Part shown: positions 27,703 through 37,102 of the stretch, piece by piece
How the letters are laid out: each line of letters starts with the position of its first letter
Numbering within the stretch: the first letter of the stretch is position 1
From: Candidatus Altimarinota bacterium
Lineage (GTDB): Bacteria > Patescibacteriota > Gracilibacteria > BD1-5 > UBA2023
Direction of reading: 5' to 3'
NCBI GenBank assembly: GCA_024709505.1
Contig: JANJWP010000017.1
Span: 1 to 56,052 of the forward strand
DNA: 56,052 nt
Notes under the pieces: generated by a model
Seen by the model: only the letters and a program-made list of their open reading frames with translations
What the model was told of the DNA's origin: nothing
The model's database searches: none
Translations under genes and position numbers: made by a program

Positions 27703-27778
27703 TGGAGCGGGCGATGGGACTCGAACCCACAACAGTCTGCTTGGAAGGCAGGGACTCTAGCCATTGAGCTACGCCCGC
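27703..27778 (-). tRNA. tRNA-Gly (UCC)
   Basis: 76 nt with encoded CCA. Acceptor GCGGGCG / CGCCCGC, anticodon loop CTTCCAA (UCC). It reads GGN-type glycine codons; it is not the UCA-anticodon tRNA needed to read UGA, which is not in this window. First gene of the Gly-Ile-Pro-Glu operon. Confidence 0.95.
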
Positions 27779-27818
27779 AAAATGTCTTTCACGCCGGGTT
27801 TCCCCTGAACGCTCGGGC

Positions 27819-27846
27819 ATTGTATGGAAACCTCCATGGCTGTCAA
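27819..27846 (-). promoter_or_regulatory. tRNA operon promoter
   Basis: Minus-strand TTGACA (27841-27846), 16-base spacer, TACAAT (27819-27824), 40 bases before tRNA-Gly. Confidence 0.8.
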
Positions 27847-27876
27847 AACGATTTTGAAGGATTTTTTCCACCGTTT

Positions 27877-27905
27877 TTGCCAGGCCGGACAAAGCGTGCT
27901 ACGAT
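27877..27905 (+). promoter_or_regulatory. promoter for 27931 gene
   Basis: TTGCCA (27877-27882), 17-base spacer, TACGAT (27900-27905). The -10 overlaps a potential ATG at 27904, which therefore cannot be on the transcript; the start at 27931 is preferred. Confidence 0.6.
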
Positions 27906-27930
27906 GTTTGGGTATCCGTTATTCCACCCC

Positions 27931-28488
27931 ATGTCCGAAAAGGGAAAAGCTCCCGATTTTCCGGGATTCAACGTCGCCGAACACCGCTCCATGCTCGCGG
28001 GAATCGATGCTTCCAAGATATCCAAACCCGAAAGGGCGGCCTTCGACGCTTCCCTTGCCGTTCCGCCTCCCATGCCTCCGGAAGGAAGTGCGGGCGTATC
28101 CGACGAGGGGCACGAAATCTTCGATAAAATTCCGGCGGTCATCGATAAGGTCAAGCGCTCCCGCGAAGCCGTAAAGAGTTTCTACCAGTCGCTTTCCAAC
28201 ATTGCGGGAGTTTTCGAATACAAGGAAAGCCGCACCGACGAAGAGACCCGTTTCCTCCACGAAGTCCTCTCGGGACGCATGCGCATCGCCGGAGACTTAA
28301 ACCGCAAGGGCGCAAGTGCCGACGAAGCGAGCATGCCCGTTCTCGAACGCATTGACAAAGCGGAATGGCTCGCCGAAAACGGCGCGCCAAAATACGCCGA
28401 AAAGGAAATCATCACCGTCGAAACGCAAATCGCGCTCATCGAAGAACGCATCCGCATTGCCTATTCGGCCATTGCCCCCAAGGAATAA
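27931..28488 (+). CDS. hypothetical protein
   Basis: 185 residues, acidic, mostly helical, no membrane segment or UGA. A proline-rich hinge (AVPPPMPPEGSAG, about 45-60) separates a short head (PDFPGFNVAEHRSMLAGID) from a helical body (IPAVIDKVKRSREAVKSFYQSL; AEKEIITVETQIALIEERIRIAYSAI). Not recognised. It converges with recJ with no spare base: its TAA ends at 28488 and the recJ stop begins at 28489. Confidence 0.7.
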   Translation: MSEKGKAPDFPGFNVAEHRSMLAGIDASKISKPERAAFDASLAVPPPMPPEGSAGVSDEGHEIFDKIPAVIDKVKRSREAVKSFYQSLSNIAGVFEYKESRTDEETRFLHEVLSGRMRIAGDLNRKGASADEASMPVLERIDKAEWLAENGAPKYAEKEIITVETQIALIEERIRIAYSAIAPKE

Positions 28489-30138
28489 CTAAACGACGAA
28501 GTCCTTCACCGTCAGTACGATCCCGCTCCTGCCCATCCAACGTTCGATTTCGGCTTCGCATATGAGATCGAACGTTTCGCGTCCGGAGAGTTCCTTTTCG
28601 AACCCTCAAAACCCGAAGGCGTTGATCTTTCCCGAAAAATGGTATGGGACGAGCTTGAAGTGCTTGCCGTCTTTTCCGAGTTTCTCCAAACGGGCCCGCA
28701 CTCCTTTGAAAAAGAACGTCGGTTTCTGGAAGCCGATTCCAAACGGTCCGTAAGAACGGATTTCTCGAACCAAACGTTCATCGACGGCGTCGAGTCCAAG
28801 AACGAGATCGGCAAAAATTCGGCGCTCGGTTTGGGCGACGTTTTGGGAGAGAACGCGTGCCCGTTCGGAAGCCTTGCTCCGGAACTCTTCGAACCGTCCG
28901 GCCGAAATCGAAAACCCCGCCGCCTGCTTATGTCCGCCGAAGGCGAGGAAAAAATCCTTGAACTCGGTCAAAAACGCCACCATGTCGAAGCCCTCGGGAG
29001 CGCGGCAGCTCGCCACCAGCTTGTCTTCTTCGCGCTTGAGCGCGATGGACGGTTTGGCAAAAGCCTCGCATAAACGCCCCGCGATAAGGCCGATGATGCC
29101 GTGTTCTATTTCGTCGGATTCATAAAACGCGACCCCCTCCGACGGATTGGTCACCCGCATCGCGTGGTTCAAGAAATATTCGGTCGAACTTTTTCGAAGC
29201 GCGTTCAAGTTTTCGATTTCGGCCAATAGGTCGTCCACCCGGTCGTCGGAAGCCAAAAGGAGCTTCAATGCCGTGTAGGGCGTGTCCATCCGTCCCGCCG
29301 CGTTGATGCGGGGACCGATATGGAATCCGATAAGATCGGCGACTTCTTCCTTGCCTTCGGCCAATTTCCGCAAACCCGACGAGCGGCTTTTTTTAATTCT
29401 TGCGAGTCCGAGGGAAACGATGGCGCGGTTCTCCCCGACGAGCGGCATCATGTCGGCCACGGTTCCAAGAGCGGCGAAATCGACGTATTCGGCGATTTTG
29501 GATTCGTATTCCGAAGGAGAAAAGACCTTCGACGCTACGCCCGAGAGGAATTTGAACGCCACTCCTGCGCCGGCCAAATGGTGGAACGGATAGGTCGTGC
29601 CCGGAATTTTGGGATTCAACAGCGCGACGATTCCTTGGGGAACGACCTCCGGAACGGCATGGTGATCGGTAACGATAACGTCCATTCAGAGTTCGTGCGC
29701 CCGCTCGACGGTTTCGACGTCGCGCGTTCAGCAATCCACCGATACCACCAATTTGACCCCGGCCTTGGCGAGCTCCTCCATGAAATACGGCTTCATTCCG
29801 TATCCGTCCTTTACCCGATGAGGAAGCCTATACGACACTTCAACTCCGATGGAATGAAAAAAACGAACGAGCATCGCGGTGGACGAAACGCCGTCCACGT
29901 CATAATCACCAAAAACTACGACGCGCTCCTTTTCGCGGCGGGCCCGGAGCAGGCGTTCGACGGCGGCATCCATCCCCGGAAACGAAAACGGATCGTGCAA
30001 ATCCTTAAACGACGGCGAGAAAAACGATGCCAAATCCGCCGAAGGATCGATGCCGCGGTTTTTTAAAATCACGTCGCGGAGCGGCGTTTCGGGCGGATGG
30101 TTCGGAATTTCGAGGCGGCAGCCTTTGAGGGTTCGCAT
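28489..30138 (-). CDS. recJ: single-strand DNA exonuclease RecJ
   Basis: 5'-3' single-strand exonuclease of recombination and mismatch repair, 549 residues, near the usual core length. The DHH phosphoesterase motifs are complete: VVVFGDYDVDG (motif I), VSVDCGTRD (II, Gly is UGA 29728-29730), ELGMDVIVTDHH (III, Gly is UGA 29686-29688), then the DHHA1 domain with FGGHKQAAGF, and the OB-fold end. UGA also encodes Gly in FGFGFEK. Start MRTLKGCRLEI at 30138. The 288-base gap before it holds a large inverted repeat. Confidence 0.96.
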
Positions 30139-30267
30139 TGGGTGGTGGTTCTATCCGTCGCTTCGCCCGAGGATGTCGAGACGTGAAAAAGGAGAGGAAT
30201 ACGCGAGTATATCCCCTCCCCCGTCTATGGCAACGAAAAATGCGGGAAAAGTGCCGGAGCCGCTTCC

Positions 30268-30404
30268 GGACGGAACCCGCCCTTCGCACGCAAACGTCCT
30301 CGGAAGAAAAAAGACGCTTCCGACGACATCACGAAGGGCCGGAGGAGGAACGCCTTTTTTCTTCCTGCGAATTGTTTGCCAGCGCTGAAGGGCGGGTTCC
30401 GTCC
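30268..30404. repeat. 137-bp nested inverted repeat between recJ and pilT
   Basis: Outer arms GGACGGAACCCGCCCTTC (30268-30285) and GAAGGGCGGGTTCCGTCC (30387-30404) pair perfectly over 18 bp. Inside, GGAAGAAAAAAG and CTTTTTTCTTCC pair over 12 bp with further partial pairing to TTCC/GGAA. No target-site duplication flanks it and no gene lies inside. The remaining gap sequence, 30139-30267, shows nothing else. It could be a processed RNA hairpin of the pil transcript or a miniature element. Confidence 0.7.
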
Positions 30405-30426
30405 ACGTGCGTCCACGCCTTCCCCC

Positions 30427-31512
30427 TTATTGCACGTTGTCGCGGACGTATTTGGGATTGTTCGCGTATTTGAGTCCTTCTTCGAGCGAGATTTCCCCGT
30501 TTTTGACGAACTCGACGATGTCCTGTTCGATAACCTGCATCCCTTCCCTTCTCGAAGTCTGCATCACCGACGGAATTTGGTGGAGCTCGTTTTCGCGGAT
30601 GAGGTTTTTTACCGCGGTCGAGTTCGTCATGATTTCTTTGGCAAGGAGGAGTCCCGAACCGTCGCCCTTCTTCAAAAGGCGCTGCGAGAAGACGCCCACG
30701 ACCGAGTCCGCCAACTGGAGGCGGATCTGGTTCTGCTGCGCCGCGGGGAACGAGTCGATGATGCGCGAGATGGTCTGGTGGGCCGAGCGGGTATGGAGCG
30801 TCGAAAACACCAAGTGTCCGGTTTCGGCCAGTTTGAGGGCCATTTCGATTTCTTCGCGGTCGCGCATTTCGCCAAAGAGGATGACCTGCGGGTTCTGGCG
30901 CATCGCCCCGATGAGCGCGGTATTGTAATTGGGAACGTCGCGCCCGATTTCCTTTTGTTCGACGATGGATTTCTTGTGCGGATGGATGTATTCGATGGGG
31001 TCTTCGATCGTGATGATGTGCTTGGAATAGTTGGCGTTGATTTCGTTGATCATCGCCGCGAGCGTGGTCGATTTACCGGAACCCGTCGGCCCCGTGACGA
31101 GAATGAGTCCCTGTCCGACCTTGGTAACGTCCTCGTAGATGACGGGGAGCTTAAGGTCCGAAAGTTTCGGAATGCTCGAAGACAGTTGGCGGAGCACCGT
31201 CATGTAGTACCCCATTTGAAAAGAAATGTTTCCGCGAAAACGCGCCCCGTTGAATTCGAACGAAAAGTCCAAGTTCTTCGTCCGCAACAACTGCTCGTGC
31301 TGTTCGAAGGTTATGAGCGACTGAGCGAAACTCTTGGCCTCTTCCGGGGTCACTTTTTCGATTCCCTCGTCGATATGCACGATTTCGCCCGAAATCTTGG
31401 CGCCCGGATGGGTGCCGACGGTATAATAGAAGTCGGATACGCGGTTGTCGATTACCACGCCCAAGAGCGCGTCGCGGATGGGATGGTTGGGGATCATCGA
31501 GTGGTCGAGCAT
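30427..31512 (-). CDS. pilT: type IV pilus retraction ATPase PilT
   Basis: Cytoplasmic hexameric ATPase powering pilus retraction, 361 residues, family length. Walker A GPTGSGKST (near 145), Asp box TIEDPIEYIH, Walker B QVILFGEMRD, His box HLVFSTLHT. The C-terminal KNLIRENELHQIPSVMQTSRREGMQ is the PilT-specific region with the helical AIRNLIRE-like element. No UGA codons. Last in the operon pilB-phosphatase-pilC-pilT, 33 bases after pilC. Confidence 0.96.
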   Translation of the reverse strand: MLDHSMIPNHPIRDALLGVVIDNRVSDFYYTVGTHPGAKISGEIVHIDEGIEKVTPEEAKSFAQSLITFEQHEQLLRTKNLDFSFEFNGARFRGNISFQMGYYMTVLRQLSSSIPKLSDLKLPVIYEDVTKVGQGLILVTGPTGSGKSTTLAAMINEINANYSKHIITIEDPIEYIHPHKKSIVEQKEIGRDVPNYNTALIGAMRQNPQVILFGEMRDREEIEMALKLAETGHLVFSTLHTRSAHQTISRIIDSFPAAQQNQIRLQLADSVVGVFSQRLLKKGDGSGLLLAKEIMTNSTAVKNLIRENELHQIPSVMQTSRREGMQVIEQDIVEFVKNGEISLEEGLKYANNPKYVRDNVQ

Positions 31513-31545
31513 AAGAAGGGAATCAGGGGTAAGGATCGTTTGGAC

Positions 31546-32784
31546 TTACATTTTCTTCGCGACTTCTCCAAGCTTGAAGAGCGGGAGCATGATGGCCAAG
31601 ATGATGGTGCCGACGATGGCTCCGACGAAAACGATGATGAGCGGTTCGAGGGCAGCCATGATGTTGGCGATGTATCGACGGAGTTCGCGGGAGTAGTTTT
31701 CCCCCACTTTCATGATGGATTTTCCGATCGTTCCGGTTTCTTCGCCGACCGAAACCATGTGGACGAAGTCGAGGGGAAAGATGGGGTTTTCGAACTCGAT
31801 TTCCTTTTTGTGGTCGGTCACGTTGAGTCACATGGCGGCCGAAACCTTGATTCCGGCTTCGACTTCGTTCTTTATGCGGATGATGTCTTTTTTATAGTGG
31901 ATGTTCGGAACGACGTCCGCCGAGGTTTCGAGCGCTTCGAGCATGAGCACGCCCGCGTCGAGGAGGAGGACCATCGAGTTGATGAAGAGGATGACGTTGA
32001 GCTGCTTGTTGATGTAGCCGAAAATCGGGAGCCGCAAAGAAACGTATCCGAAGATCATTTGCCCCAGATAGGTCGTTCGAAACCACAAAAATACCACCAC
32101 GAAAATGAGGAACCCTCCAAGAAGCGGCATCCACTGGGTAATGAGGAAGTCCGAGAGGTCCATCATGAACTGCGTGAGCGCCGGAACGACGACGCCGTTT
32201 TTTTCGAACACGGAGGTAATCTTCGGCAGGATGAAGGTGAGCATGAACACCGCCATCGCGAGCGAGAGGAAAACGAGGATCACCGGATACACGAGGGCGC
32301 TCTTGATCTTCGCCCGGATTTCGATGTTTTCCAAAAGGGTCTTCTCAAGGTCGGAGACGACGCGCGGGAGCGTACCCGTCTTCTCCCCGACTTCGATAAG
32401 CGAAATGACGAGCGGATCGAAATACTTCGAATGGGCGCGCAGGCTTTCCGAAATGGTCAGTCCGTGATCGAGATTCTCACGGGTTTCGGCGACGATTTTC
32501 GCGAGTTTTGGATTGGAAATCTGACGCGAAATGATGGAGAACGCGGTTTTGAGGTCAATGCCCGAAGCGAGGAAGCTCGAAAGCTTGTTGATGAACTGCC
32601 ATACCTCCTTCGGCCTGATTCCGCCAATGACGACCGGTTGGCTGAGTTTGGCCGCGATGCGCCCCTGTTTGGCGGCGCGCTTCTTGTGCATTTCGCTGCG
32701 GGCCTTTTCCAAAAGGCTCGTGAACTTCGAGGGATCGAAGGTCCCGTCGTCGCGGATGAATCGGATTTTTCGGTCGAAAAACAT
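31546..32784 (-). CDS. pilC: type IV pilus platform protein PilC
   Basis: Inner-membrane platform (GspF family), 412 residues. Two T2SSF repeats, each ending in TM segments (FINKLSSFLASGIDLKTAFSII..., PVILVFLSLAMAVFMLTFILPK; FVHMVSVGEETGTIGKSIMKVGE..., VGAIVGTIILAIMLPLF). UGA is Gly at 31825-31827 (AAMGLNVTD). It connects pilus subunits to the PilB and PilT motors. It lies six bases after the phosphatase gene, so translation is probably coupled. Confidence 0.95.
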
Positions 32785-32790
32785 GGGGTG

Positions 32791-34746
32791 CTAAATTTTG
32801 CCGGAACGGGTAATGATTTCGACGATTTCGCGGATGACGATTTCGTTTTCGCCCTTCTTCTGCAATTCTACCAGGGTTTCGTATTTTCTGCGAAGGCGTT
32901 CTTCGAGCTTCATCATCTTGAACTTGTCCTCGTTGGCGATGATTTTTTCCAAATACTTCTTCATCCGGTCGTGAACGAAACCTTCGCGGTAGTTTTCTTG
33001 GATGCGTTGTTTGAGTTTGAGGAATTCGCCCATCTTGTAGAGGCGGTCCAATTGCATCAGGCGGATTTTGAGTTCGCGTTCGAATTTTTCCTTGCGGAGC
33101 ATTTCGACGATTTCGGCGCGATTGCGGTTTTTGAGATTGCTGCTCGCTTCTTCGCCGCGCAGTCCGACTTCGTTCAAAATCGCCTGGAGTTCGTTTTTAT
33201 CGACGATGACGTCGCGGTCGGTATTGCGGATCCAAATGAATCCCGAAACGTCGTCGTCGAAATTGGGAGCGTAGTCGTTGGCGGCTTTATAGATTTGCTT
33301 ATAGGCCTTGTCCGGGTCGTATTCGCTCTTCACGAGGGCCGCCTTGAAGCTCTCGGCCAAACGGTCGAGGCCATATTGCTCGCCGCCCGGAGCCGGGCGC
33401 GACTCGACGAATCCGTCAGTATACCCGAAAAGCGCGTCGCGATGCTTCATGGGGAGTTCGCGCGGACGGATGGAAGAAACGTTTTTGATCAGGCGCACGC
33501 CCAACGCCACGTTTCCGGGAACGATGAGTTCGATCTTCTTTTCGGCATGGTGGAAATACACCATCTTGTCGTGTCCGGCGCCAATGTACTGCAGGGTGTT
33601 TTTTTCGGCATCGTGTTCGAAAAAGACCGCCGTGACGAACATGCGGGCTTTGATTCGGTCTTTGAGGTCGTTATTGATGCGCATGACGAGCTCGGGGAAC
33701 GACTTGATTTTGCGTGCGTGCTCATGGAAAAGCTTGGAGAGCGCCGCGACCGTGAAACCGGCCTGCACGCCATGGCCGGTAGCGTCTCCAAAATAAAAGA
33801 CCGTTCGCTTTCCGTCCTGGTAAGAGCCAAACGTGTCCCCGACGATTTGGTCTTTTCCCCGAATTTCTCCAAAAAAGTCGAATCCCGGAATCGAAAACCC
33901 CGAAACCGCGCGGGCGGTTCCCATTTTTACCGCGTCAAGAAGTTGCTCGGAGCCTTCGGGCATGTCGATGATGCCTCCGGCACGCAAAAGGAGCGATTCG
34001 ATTTCTTTGAGACTCCGCTGTTCCTTGACGTAGGCTTCGCGCTCCCGGCGGCCCTTGTTGAAATCGGCGTACCAAAGCTTCATCTTTTGGAAGACGTTCA
34101 CGCTCAGTCCCTCGACGGCGTTTTTTTGGTCCTTCAAATCCACGCCGACTTCTTCGATGAATTTTTGGAGGCGTTTTTGGTTTTCGGCCTGCTTTTCGGC
34201 CTTGGTCTTTTGGCGCTCGCTCAAGTCCTGCACCTTCGTCAGGAGACGGATGGCCTTAGGGTTTCCCTCGAAGGTTCCCACGAGGGCGCGGGCCGACTGG
34301 AGGGCTTTGACGTAGTCTTTCTTCTTGATGTTCGCGTTCACTTCGCGTTCCATGTCTTCGAAGCGGCGCTTTTGCAGGAGTTCGGCCGCCTTTTCCTCGG
34401 CCTTCACCTTTTCGTGCTTCAAATCGTCAAGAAGCTTCGAAACGGCGCGCTCCCATTTATAGAGTCCGTCCAAACGGACGGAAAGCTGTTTCTTTTTTTC
34501 GGCGGCGGCGCGGGCGACGTCTTCGAGATTGGTCGATTCGAGCACCGAGGCCTTGCGTTCGGCCTGTTCGGTGTAGGTGATGTGCGTTTTAACCTTTAGG
34601 AGGAGTTCGTGCGCGGCCATGAGCGCGGTGTCGTAATTCCCGGCTTTCCGGTAAGCCCCAATCCAATCGACCGCCTCGGTAAAACCGGTCACCGCCTCGG
34701 AGGCGGCTTCCTTTTTTCCGAAGAGTTTTTTGATAAGGTCAAACAC
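32791..34746 (-). CDS. RsbU/SpoIIE-type PP2C phosphatase in the pilus operon
   Basis: 651 residues, soluble. Coiled-coil N-terminal half (about 40-270, KAEEKAAELLQKRRFEDMEREV; KTKAEKQAENQKRLQKFIEEV). A SpoIIE/PPM phosphatase domain follows (about 290-510), with GDTFGSYQDGKRTVFYFGDATGHGVQAGF, IGAGHDKMVYF and LFGYTDGFVE containing the metal-binding Asp residues. A C-terminal helical domain (about 530-651, LKIRLMQLDRLYKMGEFLKLKQRI) ends it. No UGA codons. Such enzymes dephosphorylate Ser/Thr or anti-anti-sigma proteins. Its place between pilB and pilC suggests control of pilus assembly; the substrate is unknown. Confidence 0.88.
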   Translation of the reverse strand: MFDLIKKLFGKKEAASEAVTGFTEAVDWIGAYRKAGNYDTALMAAHELLLKVKTHITYTEQAERKASVLESTNLEDVARAAAEKKKQLSVRLDGLYKWERAVSKLLDDLKHEKVKAEEKAAELLQKRRFEDMEREVNANIKKKDYVKALQSARALVGTFEGNPKAIRLLTKVQDLSERQKTKAEKQAENQKRLQKFIEEVGVDLKDQKNAVEGLSVNVFQKMKLWYADFNKGRREREAYVKEQRSLKEIESLLLRAGGIIDMPEGSEQLLDAVKMGTARAVSGFSIPGFDFFGEIRGKDQIVGDTFGSYQDGKRTVFYFGDATGHGVQAGFTVAALSKLFHEHARKIKSFPELVMRINNDLKDRIKARMFVTAVFFEHDAEKNTLQYIGAGHDKMVYFHHAEKKIELIVPGNVALGVRLIKNVSSIRPRELPMKHRDALFGYTDGFVESRPAPGGEQYGLDRLAESFKAALVKSEYDPDKAYKQIYKAANDYAPNFDDDVSGFIWIRNTDRDVIVDKNELQAILNEVGLRGEEASSNLKNRNRAEIVEMLRKEKFERELKIRLMQLDRLYKMGEFLKLKQRIQENYREGFVHDRMKKYLEKIIANEDKFKMMKLEERLRRKYETLVELQKKGENEIVIREIVEIITRSGKI

Positions 34747-34769
34747 GTTCCTCCTTTTCGTTTACCAAT

Positions 34770-36005
34770 TTAGACGAGCTGCATCGCCTCTTCGATGCTG
34801 GTTTTTCCCGTGGCCGACTTAATGAGCGCGTCCTGGACGATGGCGACCATCCCGAGTTCGCGCGCTTTGTGATCGATTTCGGCGGCGGAAGCCTTTTCGA
34901 GGATGAGCGGATGCAGGGCTTCTTCCATGACCAGCACCTCGTGCACGCCGATGCGCCCCTTGTACCCGAAATCGTCGCACTCCCCGCATCCTACCGGCTT
35001 ATGGAAATCGACGGAGGCGAGATCGTCGTCAACGACGCCCGAAAGCTGCTCGGCAACGCGGTCTTTCAGCGAACCTTCCGAAAGTCGGTGCGAAGCTCCG
35101 CAATGGGGGCACAGGCGGCGGACCAAGCGCTGGGAAATGATCATCTTCACCGAAGAAGTGATGAGGAACGGCTCGATGCCCATGTTAATGAGGCGTTGGA
35201 TGGTTCCGGCGGCGGAGTTGGTATGGATGGTGGAGAGGACCAAATGCCCCGTGAGGGCGGCCTCGATGGCGAGGGTGGCGGTTTCCTTGTCGCGGATTTC
35301 GCCAACCATGATGATGTCCGGGTCTTGGCGCACGAGCGAACGGAGTCCGTCGGCGAAATTGAATCCGATGGCCGGGCGGATTTGGCTTTGGTTAATGAAC
35401 GGAATGTTGTATTCGACCGGGTCTTCGAGGGTTGAGATATTGTTTTCGAGCGGGTCGAAGTAGTTGAGCATCGAAAAAAGCGTCGTGGATTTTCCTGAAC
35501 CCGTCGGCCCCGCGACGAGGATGATTCCGTAGCGGCTTTCGAGGCTCGCTTTAATGCGTTCGAGGTTCACGTCGAGAAAATCGAGCTTGTCGAGATTCAA
35601 AAGCGACGTGTCTTGTCGCAACATGCGCATGACGACCTTTTCGCCGTCGGTAACCGGAAGGATGCTGACGCGGATGTCGCAGTTTTCGCCCTTCTCTTCC
35701 GAAACGTAGGCGATCTTTCCGTCTTGTGGGCGGTATTTTTCGTCAATGCGGAGGTTCGCCATGATCTTGAGGCGCGAGATGAGCTTGGCATACTCCTCGT
35801 GACTGACGCGATCGATGAAAACGAAGTCTCAAGAAACGCGGAAACGGACGTTGATGGAATCCTTTGACGGTTCGATGTGGATGTCGGAAGCCGACTCGGA
35901 AAGGGCGAAGTCAAAGAGCGCGTTGGTATACGCGATGACGTCGCCGATGTCTTGTTTAACCTCTTTGGAGAGGAATTTTTTTGGGTCTTTTTCTTTGTGG
36001 AACAC
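34770..36005 (-). CDS. pilB: type IV pilus assembly ATPase PilB (short N-terminus)
   Basis: Extension motor, 411 residues against 560 or so in typical PilB: the N-terminal GspE-N domain is missing. It starts in the N2-like domain (ALSESASDIHIEPSKDSINVRFRVSGDFVFID, Gly is UGA at 35829-35831). Then Walker A GPTGSGKST, Asp box STLEDPVEYNI, Walker B DIIMVGEIRDKETA, His box HLVLSTIHTN, and the zinc-binding cysteines CPHCG...GCGECDDFGYKGR. Start GTG 36003-36005, shortly after the promoter at 36031-36059; an upstream in-frame TAA at 36018-36020 excludes a longer form. Confidence 0.94.
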
Positions 36006-36030
36006 TGTGCGCGCGGGTTACCTTTGCGCC

Positions 36031-36059
36031 ATTATAGGATATCTTGTGCCCGGACGCAA
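36031..36059 (-). promoter_or_regulatory. pilus operon promoter
   Basis: Minus-strand TTGCGT (36054-36059), 17-base spacer, perfect TATAAT (36031-36036). Leader of about 20 bases with AAAGG before the GTG start. Confidence 0.8.
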
Positions 36060-36252
36060 ATCGCGCCCACTTGCCGTTTGGCTTCGGAGTGGTAAAAACC
36101 TGGGGACGAAAACCGTGTTTGCGAAATCGTTTTTCCACCCCTTTGTCACCGGGGGATTTGAAAAATATCAAATTTAACATTGATTTTATTTTTAGACACG
36201 TAAAATACGGACGTTCGGACGTATCTCCGGATTCCGTAGCAAAGCCTTCGAA

Positions 36253-36299
36253 AAATATTGCGTTCAATATTTGACAAGGAAAAAATACTATGGATTAAT
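36253..36299 (+). promoter_or_regulatory. pilin promoter with operator-like inverted repeat
   Basis: TTGACA (36271-36276), 17-base spacer, ATTAAT (36294-36299, weak). An 8-bp inverted repeat AAATATTG-CGTT-CAATATTT (36253-36272) abuts the -35. A leader hairpin CGCGGAA-ACC-TTCCGCG (36313-36329) follows. The remainder of the 361-base gap between pilB and the pilin (36060-36252) is A+T-rich and holds nothing else I can name. Confidence 0.5.
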
Positions 36300-36366
36300 A
36301 ATCTCGTTCAATCGCGGAAACCTTCCGCGTTGACGTTTTATCCCCCCTACTTTTTTTCTTTTTCAT

Positions 36367-36966
36367 ATGACCGTACAGGCAATGAAGGCTACCAAGGGTT
36401 TCACCCTCGTCGAACTCATCGTAGTTATCACCATCCTCGCGATCCTCGCTACCATCGGTTTCCTCTCCCTCCAGGGCTACACCCAGGACGCTAAGGAAAC
36501 CAAGACCGTCGCGAACCTCCGCACCGTCGCATCCGCTATGGTCAACGAATCGGCTATTTCCGGAAAATCCATCGCTGACTACATCGATCCGGTTGCCGGA
36601 GCCAAGGTTACCGCTACTGGTACTGTTAACAGTGGATACATCGATCTCGCGAATAACGACGAATACGTTGCGGGTGACGTTAACGCTGCCGCCCTCAAGA
36701 TCGACGGATCCAAGTTCTTCGACAAGAACGCCGCAGGTGTTGAACAGAAATTCCGCGCCGCCGCCGTTACCTTCAAGGACGGAAACCGCTACCGCTCGAT
36801 GTTCCAGGTTGCCGGAACCCTCAAGACCGCAACCTCTGAGGTCGGACTCGTAGAAGGTTCCTACGCTAAGGGCGTTGGTCCGGACGATTACGCAGGCATC
36901 ATCGAATCCACCACCCCCGCAACCTCGGTTACCGCAAACGGTGCGATTCCTTACTCTCTCAACTAA
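36367..36966 (+). CDS. major type IV pilin (candidate)
   Basis: 199 residues. Leader MTVQAMKATKG, cleavage before [15 protein letters not shown] with Glu+5, hydrophobic helix to about residue 40, then a soluble Ala/Thr/Val-rich head (VNSGYIDLANNDEYVAGDVNAAALK). No cysteine pair. It uses translationally favoured-looking codons (ATC, CTC, GGA, AAG) with more GTT and GCT than its neighbours, and has its own promoter and strong terminator, all fitting a highly expressed major subunit. Start could also be ATG 36382 (MKATKG leader, six residues). Divergent from pilB. Confidence 0.9.
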   Translation: MTVQAMKATKGFTLVELIVVITILAILATIGFLSLQGYTQDAKETKTVANLRTVASAMVNESAISGKSIADYIDPVAGAKVTATGTVNSGYIDLANNDEYVAGDVNAAALKIDGSKFFDKNAAGVEQKFRAAAVTFKDGNRYRSMFQVAGTLKTATSEVGLVEGSYAKGVGPDDYAGIIESTTPATSVTANGAIPYSLN

Positions 36967-36990
36967 TCGTTGAAAGTTTTCGTTCCTTCG

Positions 36991-37015
36991 AAAAACGCCC
37001 TCCGGGGCGTTTTTC
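36991..37015 (+). terminator. pilin terminator
   Basis: AAAAACGCCC-TCC-GGGGCGTTTTT followed by CTTTTT, 25 bases after the pilin stop. Confidence 0.9.
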
Positions 37016-37035
37016 TTTTTCCCGTCGATATCGCA

Positions 37036-37063
37036 TTGAATTTTCGATAAGATTCGCTACCCT
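37036..37063 (+). promoter_or_regulatory. promoter for second pilin
   Basis: TTGAAT (37036-37041), 16-base spacer, TACCCT (37058-37063), 40 bases before ATG 37103. Moderate match. Confidence 0.45.
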
Positions 37064-37102
37064 AGGAAGGAATCCTTATTCGCCTATCCCTTCTTCGAGC
37101 GT

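Noticed and set aside
27703-27778. tRNA-Gly as the UGA-decoding tRNA
   Set aside because: Its anticodon is UCC, which pairs with GGA/GGG. The UGA reader needs UCA and is not in this window.
387-30138. UGA as tryptophan (table 4)
   Set aside because: LSWWQ, DPFCWSW, DPPYWW and VDCW would destroy invariant glycines; ordinary Trp residues are encoded by UGG throughout.
30376-34599. 1407-codon open frame on the plus strand opposite the pilus operon
   Set aside because: It is the antisense shadow of pilT, pilC and the phosphatase, which have clear motifs. The codon bias of the real genes (few codons whose complement is a stop) keeps the other strand open. The same holds for long plus-strand frames opposite thrS, dapD, the helicase and cysS.
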